Source: Hyphomonas sp.
GTDB lineage: Bacteria; Pseudomonadota; Alphaproteobacteria; Caulobacterales; Hyphomonadaceae
Assembly (NCBI GenBank): GCA_002700305.1
Contig: PACZ01000004.1
Location: 1 to 64,000 of the forward strand
Length of the DNA: 64,000 bases
Direction of reading: 5' to 3'
The position numbers and the translations under genes were made by a program. Positions 17,680-25,874 of the stretch are shown one piece after another. The notes under the pieces are model-generated. The model ran no database searches. It had not been told where the DNA came from and worked only from the letters and a program-made list of their open reading frames with translations. The first letter of the stretch is position 1. Every line of letters begins with the position of its first letter.

Positions 17680-18611
17680 CAGTCGACCAGCTCATCATCT
17701 TCGACCTGGCCATCGGCCCGGATGTCACCGCGCTGCTTAAGCGTGCGGGCGAGCTCGACCAGTTCCTGCCGGGCGGTTTCGATCTCGCTGCGGCGGATCG
17801 GGCCAAGTGAGGCGATCTCTTCGCGCAGCAGGTCGCCTGCGCGCTGGGTCATGTTTGCAAAGAAGACAGCAGACGTATCCGGGCGCGCGCCTTTCAGGGC
17901 CACAACGAGTACCGCACGATCGGCCGCCGACAGCAGGGTCTGCAGCCCCGCCGCATCGAGACCAGACAGATCGTCGAAAGTGAACATCAGCGCGCGCACC
18001 TTCTCGCCAGCCCCCGGTTCGGCATGGTCGAGCGCGGCAAGGAAAGTCTTTTCGGACCGGCTGTCGAGACGGTCGAAGATACGGGCAACACGTTCATGCC
18101 CGTTTGCCTGCCCCCCACCCGCATGCGCGGACAGGATTGCTTCAAGCCGGGTTTCGAACGCGGACAGGGCCGCCGGATGAACCGGGCCGAGATTGAGAAG
18201 CCGCTGCATGGCATCGATCGCCAGCCGCGGCGGCAACGCCCGCAACAGGCGCGCAGATGTCTCACCTGGCAGGCGCGACAGGACCAGCGCCACGGTCTGG
18301 GCATGCTCATCCGAAAACAGGCCAGCCAGCGTCTCCGTTCCGGCATCTGCCAGACGCCGCCAGACCGATGCACCGGACTCGGCCGGCTGGCGCAGGCGGC
18401 GGTGCGCTTCCATGAACTGCGAAACCGCCTCGGTTTCACCCTCCGGCGACGGGCCGAGCGTGTCCATGGCGGCGGTCAGCGCCTGAACTTCGGATTTGGA
18501 GAGTTCCGCCCAGATCGGCGCAGCATCCGGGCCAAGGGCCCGCATCAGGCGTGCAGACCGCATCAGACCATCGGCTGGCGTCTCGCCCCGGGTGATTGCC
18601 AGCGCGCTCAT
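17679..18611 (-). CDS. fliG: Flagellar motor switch protein FliG
   Basis: 310 residues, C-ring protein that binds FliF through its N-domain and faces the stators with its C-domain. The middle-domain EHPQ motif reads E102-H-A-Q105 (Pro to Ala). The C-domain is well kept: LMFTFDDLSGLD, ALKGARP, MTQRAGDLLREEIASLGPIRRSEIE. The charged torque residues of E. coli FliG (Lys in LKGA, Arg in QRA, two acids in REE, Arg in IRR) all have counterparts. This suggests a working motor. It overlaps fliF (18608-18611) and flbE by ATGA junctions. Confidence 0.93.
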   Translation of the reverse strand: MSALAITRGETPADGLMRSARLMRALGPDAAPIWAELSKSEVQALTAAMDTLGPSPEGETEAVSQFMEAHRRLRQPAESGASVWRRLADAGTETLAGLFSDEHAQTVALVLSRLPGETSARLLRALPPRLAIDAMQRLLNLGPVHPAALSAFETRLEAILSAHAGGGQANGHERVARIFDRLDSRSEKTFLAALDHAEPGAGEKVRALMFTFDDLSGLDAAGLQTLLSAADRAVLVVALKGARPDTSAVFFANMTQRAGDLLREEIASLGPIRRSEIETARQELVELARTLKQRGDIRADGQVEDDELVD

Positions 18612-19270
18612 GCATTGCCTCCATTGCCGCTCATCCAGGCGCGGACCACGTGGGCGGCACGGCCGGGATCCCGGCGGGCAAGGTCGGCGGCGTCTTCGTC
18701 ACGTATCGGCGCGGAGCGAACGGCCGGTTCAGCAGATTGCGCGGGCATGCGTGCAGGCAACGTTTCCTGCATCAGCTCGACCGGCGCCTCTTCCCGGCGG
18801 TCGGACCTGACCCCGATCCAGCCGGAAAGTCCGGCCAGCAAGGCCAGCAGAGACAGCTCGGCCCAGTCGCGCGGCAATGGCGCGCTGCTCACACCAGGCG
18901 CAAAGGCGGCACGCTGGAGGTCCACGCGCTCGCCCTTGGCAGCATCGAGTCCGGCAGCGAGGGCAATAGTATTTGAGAGCGCCGCCTCGTCTACGCCGGC
19001 GCTGGCATCCACCAGCAACAAGACCTGACGGACGCCGCCCGGCTGGCGCACAAGGGAAATGCGGACATGCCCCTGCCCCGCCATGGCTTCGGCCACGGAG
19101 AGAAGAGAGGCTTCAGACTGGGAGAGCGGACCGGGCGAGGCTGGCGCGCGGCTCATCACCTCGCTGCCGCGCCAGGCAAGCAGGCCGAGGGCCACCGCGC
19201 ATGCCGCGAACGCGAGCGCCCGTGTGGAAGGCGTCGCGCCGCGCGAAATACCGGTTGCTACGTGCGCCAT
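18608..19270 (-). CDS. fliF: Strongly shortened FliF (MS-ring) protein
   Basis: 220 residues in the fliF position; typical FliF has about 530-560. One membrane segment lies at about 17-33 and a second at about 138-154. Between them residues 50-124 resemble the RBM3 core of FliF (LL.VAEAMAGQGHVRISLV, then QVLLLVDASAGVDEAALSNTIALAAGLDAAKGERVDL). The cytoplasmic end 199-220 (DPGRAAHVVRAWM) resembles the FliG-binding tail. RBM1, RBM2 and the beta-collar insertion are missing. The frame is clean, the ATGA coupling to fliG is intact and no FliF remnant lies upstream, so a sequencing frameshift is unlikely. A CtrA-box-like site lies 60 bases upstream. Confidence 0.78.
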   Translation of the reverse strand: MAHVATGISRGATPSTRALAFAACAVALGLLAWRGSEVMSRAPASPGPLSQSEASLLSVAEAMAGQGHVRISLVRQPGGVRQVLLLVDASAGVDEAALSNTIALAAGLDAAKGERVDLQRAAFAPGVSSAPLPRDWAELSLLALLAGLSGWIGVRSDRREEAPVELMQETLPARMPAQSAEPAVRSAPIRDEDAADLARRDPGRAAHVVRAWMSGNGGNA

Positions 19271-19329
19271 ACTGGACTCCCGCCACCCGGAGGATTCCGG
19301 ATGCTTTCGCCAGAGTTAACGGGGCGCCC

Positions 19330-19345
19330 GTAAATTTGGGTTTAA
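19330..19345 (-). promoter_or_regulatory. Candidate CtrA-binding site of the fliF operon
   Basis: On the minus strand the sequence reads TTAA-ACCCAAA-TTTAC, against the CtrA consensus TTAA-N7-TTAAC (one mismatch). It lies 60-75 bases in front of the fliF start. CtrA activates the fliF operon in Caulobacter and SciP, encoded directly upstream here, antagonises such promoters. Confidence 0.6.
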
Positions 19346-19352
19346 CAGCGGC

Positions 19353-19625
19353 CTAGCGGCGATACTGTTGCAGGCGGGTCGTGCGCAGGCCTTTGGTGCC
19401 GTGACGCAGGTAGAGACGCTCCCAGCCTTCGAACTCTTCATCCGTCAGATTGTAACGGTCGCAGGCGGCCTTGCGGCTCAGCAGGCCACCGGCAACGGCG
19501 GCAACCACTTCAGCCTTGCGGCGCGTGACCCAACGGGAAATGTTCGGCGACGGGAGATCCGCCATGGTGAGCTTCTGGCCATCCGGGCCTTTCACGCTCG
19601 TCGGTTTTGCATTCTGCTGTTCCAT
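19353..19625 (-). CDS. sciP: CtrA inhibitor SciP (DUF1153)
   Basis: 90 residues. SciP binds DNA/CtrA and blocks recruitment of RNA polymerase at CtrA-activated promoters early in the cell cycle. The whole conserved core is present: VKGPDGQKLTMADLP, SRWVTRRKAEVVAAVAGGLLSRKAACDRYNLTDEEFEGW and KGLRTTRLQQYR. ATG 19625 is preferred; a TTG at 19643 is in frame. It sits next to fliF on the same strand, as in Caulobacter, where sciP lies close to fliF. An inverted repeat GTAAC-CC-GTTAC lies at 19712-19723 upstream. Confidence 0.95.
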   Translation of the reverse strand: MEQQNAKPTSVKGPDGQKLTMADLPSPNISRWVTRRKAEVVAAVAGGLLSRKAACDRYNLTDEEFEGWERLYLRHGTKGLRTTRLQQYRR

Positions 19626-19831
19626 ATCCACACCATCTTCCAATAGAGGGCAGGCACTCCTTCTGGAGAGCCCGGAATATGGACACTACGCGCTTCCCCT
19701 TAAGCCCACGCGTAACCCGTTACGAGACTTTGCGGCTGGGCATTAGGAGGATGTTTGGAAAACTGTTCCGCCCCGGCACACCGGGCGAGACTCTGCAGGA
19801 AACATTACACGATTGAGAAAAATCTGCGGCG

Positions 19832-20917
19832 TCAGGGCAGCAATTCGAGAGCATTATTGTCCCGCGCCTGCGCCGCGTGACGGCGCAACATGGTCAGGAA
19901 CATCTGGTCGCCACGCTCCGTCTGCTTCACCAGCATCGCCGCCCCGAATGCCACCGACATGCCATAGAAACATGTGTAGCGGTAATGGTCATAGAGCGCG
20001 TCAAACCCGTAATCCGTGACGCCCTCGTCCTGCAGCCGGGCATGATAGTAGCGCAGCAGGGCCTGCTCATGCTTTGGCCGGTCTTCCCGTGTCAGTCCGG
20101 CCCCGATGAAATAGGCCACATCGCTGGCCGGCGCGCCCTTGCCCGCCGTTTGCCAGTCCACCACGGCCAGAGGTTTCGGCGCGCCCGGCTTGCCGAACAG
20201 CATATTGTCCAGGCGATAGTCATTATGCGTCAGGGCAAATGGCCCTTCCGCCTGCTCCAGCTGCATGCGCGGCAGGGCCTCGGCATAAGCATCCCCCACT
20301 TCGATGACATCCGGCGTGAGAGACGCGCTATAGCGATCCTTGAAGCCGGTCCACAACATGGCAACCTGTTCTGGGCTCATTGCCGGGGGGGGCGCCGCGC
20401 TGGTGCCCTGCAGCCAGGGATGGGTATCGAGGGTCTCGTCATTCCAATAGGCCGCGTGCAGGATCGCCGCAGCATCCATCGCACGTTCGGCTTCGGCCAC
20501 GCTACAGCCAGAGAGCTGGTCCCCCTGCTCGGACGGCGCCATGTCTTCCATGATCAGGGCGAAACGGTTCGTTTCGGGGTCGTAGTCGGTGTAGAGCGCT
20601 TCCGGCGTGATGCGTCCCGCCACTTTCGGGAAAGTCCGGTAGAAATTCACCTCACGCTCGTAGTGGCCAAGCATCTTGGCCGTCATCAGGCTGGCATCGC
20701 TGCCCGACGGGAATTTCCCGACCAGGGTCGCAGGCGCGCCGTCTCCCTTGCGGGCATAGTCGAAGACGAAACGGACATTCTCGCCGATCTGTCCGGTGCC
20801 GATAGACTTGGCGGTGAGGCCGGAGACCTCCGCATCGATGCCTATTTCTTCGAAAAGCTGGTTGAACCAGTCCGGCGTGAGTTCAAGGGGATTGGTGTCG
20901 AGGCCGGGTCGGCTCAT
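19832..20917 (-). CDS. Phosphotransferase (APH/ecdysteroid-kinase-like) family protein
   Basis: 361 residues with an aminoglycoside-phosphotransferase/choline-kinase fold. It has a Brenner-type motif LTHNDYRLDNMLFG with catalytic Asp and Asn, and VVDWQTAGKG as the DxD/DFG-like metal site. Such proteins are common in Caulobacterales and Sphingomonadales and often act on small hydroxylated or lipid-like compounds; the substrate is unknown. The start at ATG 20917 has GGAGGAA upstream, so the gene overlaps the preceding TetR-like gene by 35 bases. The longer open frame upstream is not used. Confidence 0.85.
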   Translation of the reverse strand: MSRPGLDTNPLELTPDWFNQLFEEIGIDAEVSGLTAKSIGTGQIGENVRFVFDYARKGDGAPATLVGKFPSGSDASLMTAKMLGHYEREVNFYRTFPKVAGRITPEALYTDYDPETNRFALIMEDMAPSEQGDQLSGCSVAEAERAMDAAAILHAAYWNDETLDTHPWLQGTSAAPPPAMSPEQVAMLWTGFKDRYSASLTPDVIEVGDAYAEALPRMQLEQAEGPFALTHNDYRLDNMLFGKPGAPKPLAVVDWQTAGKGAPASDVAYFIGAGLTREDRPKHEQALLRYYHARLQDEGVTDYGFDALYDHYRYTCFYGMSVAFGAAMLVKQTERGDQMFLTMLRRHAAQARDNNALELLP

Positions 20918-21539
20918 GGGGTTCCTCCGCATCGTCGGGCTCTGTCGGCCCGCTCTTTGATTTTTTGGGCATATATTTCTGCAGGCGCAGCATCCGCTCC
21001 TCCGCGGCGCGCAGGGCCTTGTCCAGCGCGGCCATGGTGAGGGCGGAGTCGCCATTCTTGTCCTTGCGCCAGGCACGTTCGGTCTGCGCGATGACGAATG
21101 CGATGGCCGCTACTTTGAGGCCCAGCGGGGCGCCGCTGTCATCGTCGAGGCCAGCCGAGGCAAGCGCCCAATGCGCGCTGGCAGCCCTGTGCGACGGCAG
21201 GCGCAGCAACAGGCGCGGCGTGCGCTCCCGGTCCCGCATAAGCGCCACGGCGCCGGCGCGGTGGTCCTCCATCGCCTCGAAGCGCAGCATGATGACATCA
21301 AACAGGCGCTCACGCGGGGAATCCCCGCCCGGCGGACCTTCTGCCGACATGGCCCGGTCGAAATACGCGTCGAAGGCATTGGCGAGGTCGTCGCGCGTGA
21401 CGCCGTAAAACTCGCTCAGCGGCAGGCCGGTCTCTTCAGCGATGGCAGACAGTGTGATGTCGCCCCAGGGCGTGTCCTCTGCGAGGCGCAGCGCGGCGAG
21501 GAGGCGCAGTTCGACGATGTCGCCAGTCTCCGCCTCCAT
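20883..21539 (-). CDS. TetR-like / COQ9-like protein
   Basis: 218 residues. Residues 10-60 form a TetR-like helix-turn-helix (LLAALRLAEDTPWGDITLSAIAEETGLPLSEFYGVTRDDL). The body (RLFDVIMLRFEAMEDHRAGAVALMRD) also recalls the COQ9 fold, itself a TetR relative. The C-terminus is charged and proline-rich. It lies in a tight run with ybjN-like, proC and the phosphotransferase genes. Transcriptional regulator or lipid-binding COQ9-type protein cannot be decided from the sequence. Confidence 0.7.
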   Translation of the reverse strand: MEAETGDIVELRLLAALRLAEDTPWGDITLSAIAEETGLPLSEFYGVTRDDLANAFDAYFDRAMSAEGPPGGDSPRERLFDVIMLRFEAMEDHRAGAVALMRDRERTPRLLLRLPSHRAASAHWALASAGLDDDSGAPLGLKVAAIAFVIAQTERAWRKDKNGDSALTMAALDKALRAAEERMLRLQKYMPKKSKSGPTEPDDAEEPHEPTRPRHQSP

Positions 21540-21554
21540 GGTGCTGTTTCACTC

Positions 21555-22361
21555 CTAATCGGTGTCGCGAGACAGCTCCCGGTCGCGGTTCGCAGCGGCG
21601 CGGATAGCCTTTCGCATCAGGATAGGCATCCCACCCTCATCCATAAGGATGTCAAGGGCCGCCTGGGTGGTGCCGCCGGGTGAGGTGACCGCTTTTCTGA
21701 GGGCACTTGGCGCTTCGTCTGACTGCACCATCAGGGCGGCCGCGCCTTCTATGGTGAGCGCGGCGAGCTGTTCGGCGAGGTCTGCCGGCAGGCCCTCTGC
21801 CATGGCGGCATCGGCCATGGCTTCAGCCATCAGGAAGACATAGGCGGGGCCGCTGCCTGAGAGGCCAGTGACGACGGACATGTGTTTTTCGTCGACCGGA
21901 CCGATGACTTCGCCCAGCGGCTTCAGCAGTTTTCCGGCGATTTCGAGCTGCTTCGCCATGACTATATCGGACTTCGCCATGACCGAGACGCCCTTGCCGA
22001 TGGCTCCGGGCGTGTTTGGCATGACCCGGATGACATGACCTGTGCCTAGGCGCTCGGTCAGCTGTTTGAGACGCGTCCCGGCCATGATGGAGAGGACCAG
22101 CGTTTGCGGCCCGATCCATGGCTTCAGGCTCTCGGCCATTTTCGGGAAGAGCTGCGGCTTTACCGCAATGACCAGCACGTCCACCGGCTCGGGCTCAGGG
22201 TTCAGCGCGATCTTGCCGGCCTCGGCCCAGGCGGAGACGGTTTCGGTCGGCTTCGGGTCCTGGATGCGGATGTCGGGCTTGCCCCGCCCGGCCAGCCAGC
22301 CGCTGGCGAGCGCGGCGCCCATCCGGCCTGCCCCGATCAAGGCGATCGCTGGGGCGGCCAT
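21555..22361 (-). CDS. proC: Pyrroline-5-carboxylate reductase
   Basis: 268 residues; last step of proline synthesis, NAD(P)H-dependent reduction of pyrroline-5-carboxylate. The Rossmann motif ALIGAGRMGAALASGWL opens the protein. VKPQLFPKMAESL, SIMAGTRLKQL, VIRVMPNTPGAIGKGVSVM and TGLSGSGPAYVFLMAEAMADAAMAEGL follow, and the C-terminus has TSPGGTTQAAL. The length is normal. It starts five bases after the YbjN gene stop. Confidence 0.96.
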   Translation of the reverse strand: MAAPAIALIGAGRMGAALASGWLAGRGKPDIRIQDPKPTETVSAWAEAGKIALNPEPEPVDVLVIAVKPQLFPKMAESLKPWIGPQTLVLSIMAGTRLKQLTERLGTGHVIRVMPNTPGAIGKGVSVMAKSDIVMAKQLEIAGKLLKPLGEVIGPVDEKHMSVVTGLSGSGPAYVFLMAEAMADAAMAEGLPADLAEQLAALTIEGAAALMVQSDEAPSALRKAVTSPGGTTQAALDILMDEGGMPILMRKAIRAAANRDRELSRDTD

Positions 22362-22365
22362 CGCC

Positions 22366-22869
22366 TCAGGCTTCGCCGTGGGTTTCGAACATCACCGCAT
22401 CGATGGCATCGCGCGGGGATTTTCCGGCCCAGATCAGGAAGTTGAAAGCAGGGATGAACCGCTCCACCGCGCTGACGGCGGCGGCCATCGTGCTGCGCAC
22501 TTCGCCCAGCGTCGGCTCGTCCCGGTCCATCATCGGGAACGTATAGCGGAAAATGATCACACCCTCATCGGCCCAGTAGTCGAAATGGCCGAGCCAGAGG
22601 CGTTCGTTCGCCATCATGATCAGTTCGGCAATCTGGGTGCGGCGCGCCGTTTGCGGCTTCACGTCCAGCGTCATCGAGAAATGGATCGCGGCCGGGTCCG
22701 GCCGATAGGCAAACAGCGATCCGAGATCGCCCCAGCGGGTTTCGGCAACGGCCTGCAGCGTACCTTCTTCGTCGCGCTCCGCCTGCCAGCCGCCCTCTTC
22801 GAGCGCCTGTTCGACCCGTTCCAGCGGGTCGATCATGTTATATTCATTGCGGGTCAGACCGACAGTCAT
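22366..22869 (-). CDS. YbjN domain protein
   Basis: 167 residues, YbjN fold, a type III chaperone-like domain of unknown precise role, common next to proC in alphaproteobacteria. Typical elements are IDPLERVEQALEEGGW, a segment ending MMANERLWLGHFDYWADEGVIIFRY, and the helical C-terminus. A GAGGGGAG ribosome site precedes ATG 22869. It is likely the first gene of the run through proC. Confidence 0.85.
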   Translation of the reverse strand: MTVGLTRNEYNMIDPLERVEQALEEGGWQAERDEEGTLQAVAETRWGDLGSLFAYRPDPAAIHFSMTLDVKPQTARRTQIAELIMMANERLWLGHFDYWADEGVIIFRYTFPMMDRDEPTLGEVRSTMAAAVSAVERFIPAFNFLIWAGKSPRDAIDAVMFETHGEA

Positions 22870-22999
22870 TTACGCTCCCCTCGCAGACTTTGTTATCGGG
22901 ACAGGATTCGTCCCTCTGCGCTATCCCCACGCATAGGCCATGCATACCCCCCTCAGCCGCGAGGTCCATCCGCTTCAACAGTTACGGGAGGCGCAGGAC

Positions 23000-23257
23000 T
23001 CAGTTGTCGCCCTGATTTGCGGCGGCTTCCAGCTCGGCCACACGCTTTTCAAGCGCCTCGACCTTTTCGAGGGCCGAGACGGCCAGTGCCTTCAGCGCCT
23101 CGACTTCGTCGCGCCCGGCCAGGTCCATATCGGCGATCATGCCCCGTACGCGGGACTGGGCCGCCGTCTTCGCTTCCTCGCCTGCGGTCCGGGCCGCGCC
23201 GAGCGCGCCGGTCATCAGACCTGCAATGTCATCGAGCAGTGGATTTGTCGTCGCCAT
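23000..23257 (-). CDS. ubiK: Ubiquinone biosynthesis accessory factor UbiK (BMFP/YqiC family)
   Basis: 85 residues, small membrane-fusogenic coiled-coil protein. The N-terminus MATTNPLLDDIAGLMTGALGAARTAGEEAK and the C-terminal coiled coil (ALAVSALEKVEALEKRVAELEAA) match the BMFP family. UbiK helps UbiJ in aerobic ubiquinone synthesis in E. coli. The start at 23257 has AAGGAG upstream; a longer open frame further upstream is a shadow. Divergent from lgt with about 90 bases between them. Confidence 0.88.
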   Translation of the reverse strand: MATTNPLLDDIAGLMTGALGAARTAGEEAKTAAQSRVRGMIADMDLAGRDEVEALKALAVSALEKVEALEKRVAELEAAANQGDN

Positions 23258-23346
23258 GAGGCTACTCCTTCGCGCGCGGGTGGCTGACCTTGTCTGCCGC
23301 TTTCCGTAACAGATAGGTCCGGGGCAAGACAGGGAAAAGAGGCCGC

Positions 23347-24303
23347 ATGTTTGACACGATGACGCTGCTGGGGGCGCACCTGGCCGCGGGTGCCCTTTCA
23401 TTCCCTGAAATGAGCCCCGCCCTCTTCTCGATCGATTTCGGTTTTCTCGGCCTCGGCAAGTTCCATCTGCGCTGGTACGCGCTGGGCTATATGGCCGGGA
23501 TCGGCCTCGCCTGGTGGTATGCCGCGGCAATGATCAGGCGCCCGGCCCTGTTCGGGGGGCAAAGCCCGCTGACCAAGGACCAGCTGGACGACATCATGTT
23601 CTGGATCATCCTGGGCATCATCCTCGGCGGACGGCTCGGCTATATCCTCTTCTACATGGTGCCCTACCAGTTCGACGTCCTGATGAAGGATCCAGGCACG
23701 ATCCTGCGGATCTGGGATGGGGGCATGTCCTTCCATGGCGGGATTTCCGGCGTCGCGGTCGCGCTTGTCTACTTCGCCTGGTCGCGGAAGGTCAGCCTCT
23801 ATTCCATCGGTGACATTGCCGGTGTCGTGGCGCCGATCGGCATCGGCCTCGTCCGGATCGCGAACTTCATCAATGCCGAACTCTATGGTCGCCATACGGA
23901 CTCGCCCTGGGGCATGGTGTTCCCGGAAGGCATCGTGCGCGGCTCCACGCCGCCGGCCTATAACTGGGAGACGGGCCAATGGGTCTATACCGGCTTCGAG
24001 ACGGCACGCTTCCCCAGCCAACTGTATGAATCAGCGCTGGAAGGCTGGCTGCCCCTGATTGTGCTCTCCATCCTGATCTGGCGTTTCGGCGCATTGAAGC
24101 GGCCGGGCCTCGTCGCGGTCCTGTTCCTCCTGATGTACGCCTTCGGGCGCACCGTAGTGGAGAATTTCCGTATGCCGGACAGTTTCGTGCACGGCCTGCC
24201 CGAATGGCTGACCATGGGCCAGATCCTGTCCATCCCGATGTGGCTGGGCGGGGCGTGGCTCGTCTGGCATGCGCTGAAGCCGAAGGCCCCGAAAGACGCG
24301 TGA
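23347..24303 (+). CDS. lgt: Prolipoprotein diacylglyceryl transferase
   Basis: 318 residues, inner membrane enzyme that puts diacylglycerol on the lipobox Cys. Several membrane segments are visible. The Lgt signature WDGGMSFHGGISGV, then GLVRIANFINAELYGRHTDSPWGMVFP, and ARFPSQLYESALEGW are all present, with the conserved His and Arg. The stop TGA overlaps the GTG start of the next gene (GTGA). Confidence 0.97.
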   Translation: MFDTMTLLGAHLAAGALSFPEMSPALFSIDFGFLGLGKFHLRWYALGYMAGIGLAWWYAAAMIRRPALFGGQSPLTKDQLDDIMFWIILGIILGGRLGYILFYMVPYQFDVLMKDPGTILRIWDGGMSFHGGISGVAVALVYFAWSRKVSLYSIGDIAGVVAPIGIGLVRIANFINAELYGRHTDSPWGMVFPEGIVRGSTPPAYNWETGQWVYTGFETARFPSQLYESALEGWLPLIVLSILIWRFGALKRPGLVAVLFLLMYAFGRTVVENFRMPDSFVHGLPEWLTMGQILSIPMWLGGAWLVWHALKPKAPKDA

Positions 24304-25346
24304 CCCTGAAAGAGCGCCTCATCCGCCTGATTGAAACGGGCGGCCCGATCCCTGTGTCGACCTATATGCAGCTCTGCCTGCATGACACGGCGCAGGGCTA
24401 TTACGCGACCCGCCCTGGCATCGGGAAGGATTTCATCACCGCGCCCGAAATCAGCCAGATCTTCGGGGAGCTGATCGGCCTGTGGCTGGTGCATGAGTGG
24501 AAGGCGCTGGGATCGCCGGACGAGATCCGCATCGTCGAGATCGGCCCCGGCCGCGGCGTCCTGATGCAGGACGCGCTGCGCCTCGCCATGGTCGCCGGCG
24601 GCGAGGACTTCGCCCGCGCCATGCGCGTGACCCTCGTGGAACCCGCCCCCGCCATGCGCGAGATCCAGCGTGAAGCGCTCGCTGCGGCCCAGCCGGACTT
24701 TGCCGCGACACTCGCGGAAGTGCCCGCCGGGCCAATGCTGCTGGTGGCCAATGAATATCTCGATTGCCTGCCCGCCCGGCAGTTCCGCAAGGACGGCAAT
24801 GGCTGGCGCGAATGCGTGATCGGACTGGATGCGGACAATGGGCTCGTCTTCGGCCTCGCCGCCGACGAACAGGCCGCCCCGGAAGGCGCCGCTGAGACAA
24901 GCGCCGTGGTCGAAGTGCAGACCGGCCTCGACATCCTGCTGGCAGACCTCGTCACGCGGCCCGATCCGTTCCGGGCCCTGTTCGTGGATTACGGCCCGTC
25001 AGATGTCGCGCCGGGCGATAGCCTCCGTTCGTACAAGGATGGCCAGCAGGTGAGCCCGCTTGCCCTGCCCGGCGAGTCCGACCTGACGGTGGACGTCGAT
25101 TTCGGGCGGCTGGCACGCCTCGCCCGCAAGATCGGATTGGATGTTGCCGGCCCGGCCCCGCAAGGCATGTTCCTGCTGGGCCTCGGCGCGCAGGCGCGGC
25201 TCAATCAGCTGGTGAAGGCAAACCCGGACGATGCCGAAGCCATGTTCAATGCCGCCCAGCGCCTGATCGACCCGAAAGACATGGGCGAACGCTTCAAGGC
25301 CATCTGTCTCTCTTCCAGCGGCCTGCCGACGCCTGCGGGGTTCTAG
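24300..25346 (+). CDS. SAM-dependent methyltransferase, MidA/NDUFAF7 family
   Basis: 348 residues. In mitochondria NDUFAF7 methylates an arginine of complex I; bacterial members lie next to lgt in many alphaproteobacteria. Marks: GPIPVSTYMQLCLHDTAQGYYATRPGIGKDFITAPEISQIFGELIGLW, the SAM motif VEIGPGRGVLMQDAL, and ANEYLDCLPARQF. The GTG at 24300 is the start because it overlaps the lgt stop and begins the conserved N-terminus. The gene's end overlaps the convergent yjbQ by four bases. Confidence 0.9.
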   Translation: MTLKERLIRLIETGGPIPVSTYMQLCLHDTAQGYYATRPGIGKDFITAPEISQIFGELIGLWLVHEWKALGSPDEIRIVEIGPGRGVLMQDALRLAMVAGGEDFARAMRVTLVEPAPAMREIQREALAAAQPDFAATLAEVPAGPMLLVANEYLDCLPARQFRKDGNGWRECVIGLDADNGLVFGLAADEQAAPEGAAETSAVVEVQTGLDILLADLVTRPDPFRALFVDYGPSDVAPGDSLRSYKDGQQVSPLALPGESDLTVDVDFGRLARLARKIGLDVAGPAPQGMFLLGLGAQARLNQLVKANPDDAEAMFNAAQRLIDPKDMGERFKAICLSSSGLPTPAGF

Positions 25347-25765
25347 CCTTCCAGTAAGTGCGCCACCACGCGGCGGGTGTGCGGGGTATCGCGGTGCTCG
25401 AACAGGTAAAGCCCCTGCCAGGTGCCGAGCGCCATGCGGCCGCCGAAAACCGGAATGGAGAGCGATGTCTGCGTCAGTGCGGCCTTGATATGGGCGGGCA
25501 TATCGTCCGGCCCCTCGGTGCGGTGTTCCAGATAGCTCATGGAAGGATCGTTCGCCGGTGGCACGAGACGGCGGAAGAAGGCTTTCAGATCGGCCTGCAC
25601 GTCGGGGTCCGCATTCTCCTGCACCAGAAGGGAGCAGGACGTGTGCTGGCAGAACAGGGTCAGCAACCCATCGCCGCCTGCGGCGTTTGACAGGAAGTGC
25701 TGGATGGCCGGGGTGAATTCATAGAGCCCCTGTCCGGTTGTTCTGAGCGTGATTGTATCGTGCAT
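25343..25765 (-). CDS. yjbQ: YjbQ family (UPF0047) protein
   Basis: 140 residues. The compact YjbQ fold is shown by GDGLLTLFCQHTSCSLLVQENADP, then DMPAHIKAALTQTSLSIPVFGGRMALGTWQGLYLFEHRD. Members show weak thiamine phosphate synthase activity and are widespread; the true role is unclear. ATG 25765 starts the conserved part; a TTG at 25792 is in frame but adds a non-conserved stretch. Convergent with the methyltransferase gene. Confidence 0.9.
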   Translation of the reverse strand: MHDTITLRTTGQGLYEFTPAIQHFLSNAAGGDGLLTLFCQHTSCSLLVQENADPDVQADLKAFFRRLVPPANDPSMSYLEHRTEGPDDMPAHIKAALTQTSLSIPVFGGRMALGTWQGLYLFEHRDTPHTRRVVAHLLEG

Positions 25766-25874
25766 GCGGGTTGCTCTGAGGTCGATGGTCAAACGGACTG
25801 GTTCGTCCTCGCATGGATGCTAGGATAGCTGCAATGGCCGGGCGCGGCGCCCGGCGGATCTGAGGAGTGGGTCG

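Noticed and set aside
18608-19400. Frameshift explanation for the short FliF
   Set aside because: No RBM1/RBM2-like sequence was seen in any frame between fliF and sciP, only 82 bases lie between them, and sciP is complete; a real short gene is the simpler reading.
19751-19816. Tiny ORF of 21 codons behind AGGAGG
   Set aside because: The AGGAGG touches the ATG directly, which is too close to work as a ribosome site; no similarity recognised.
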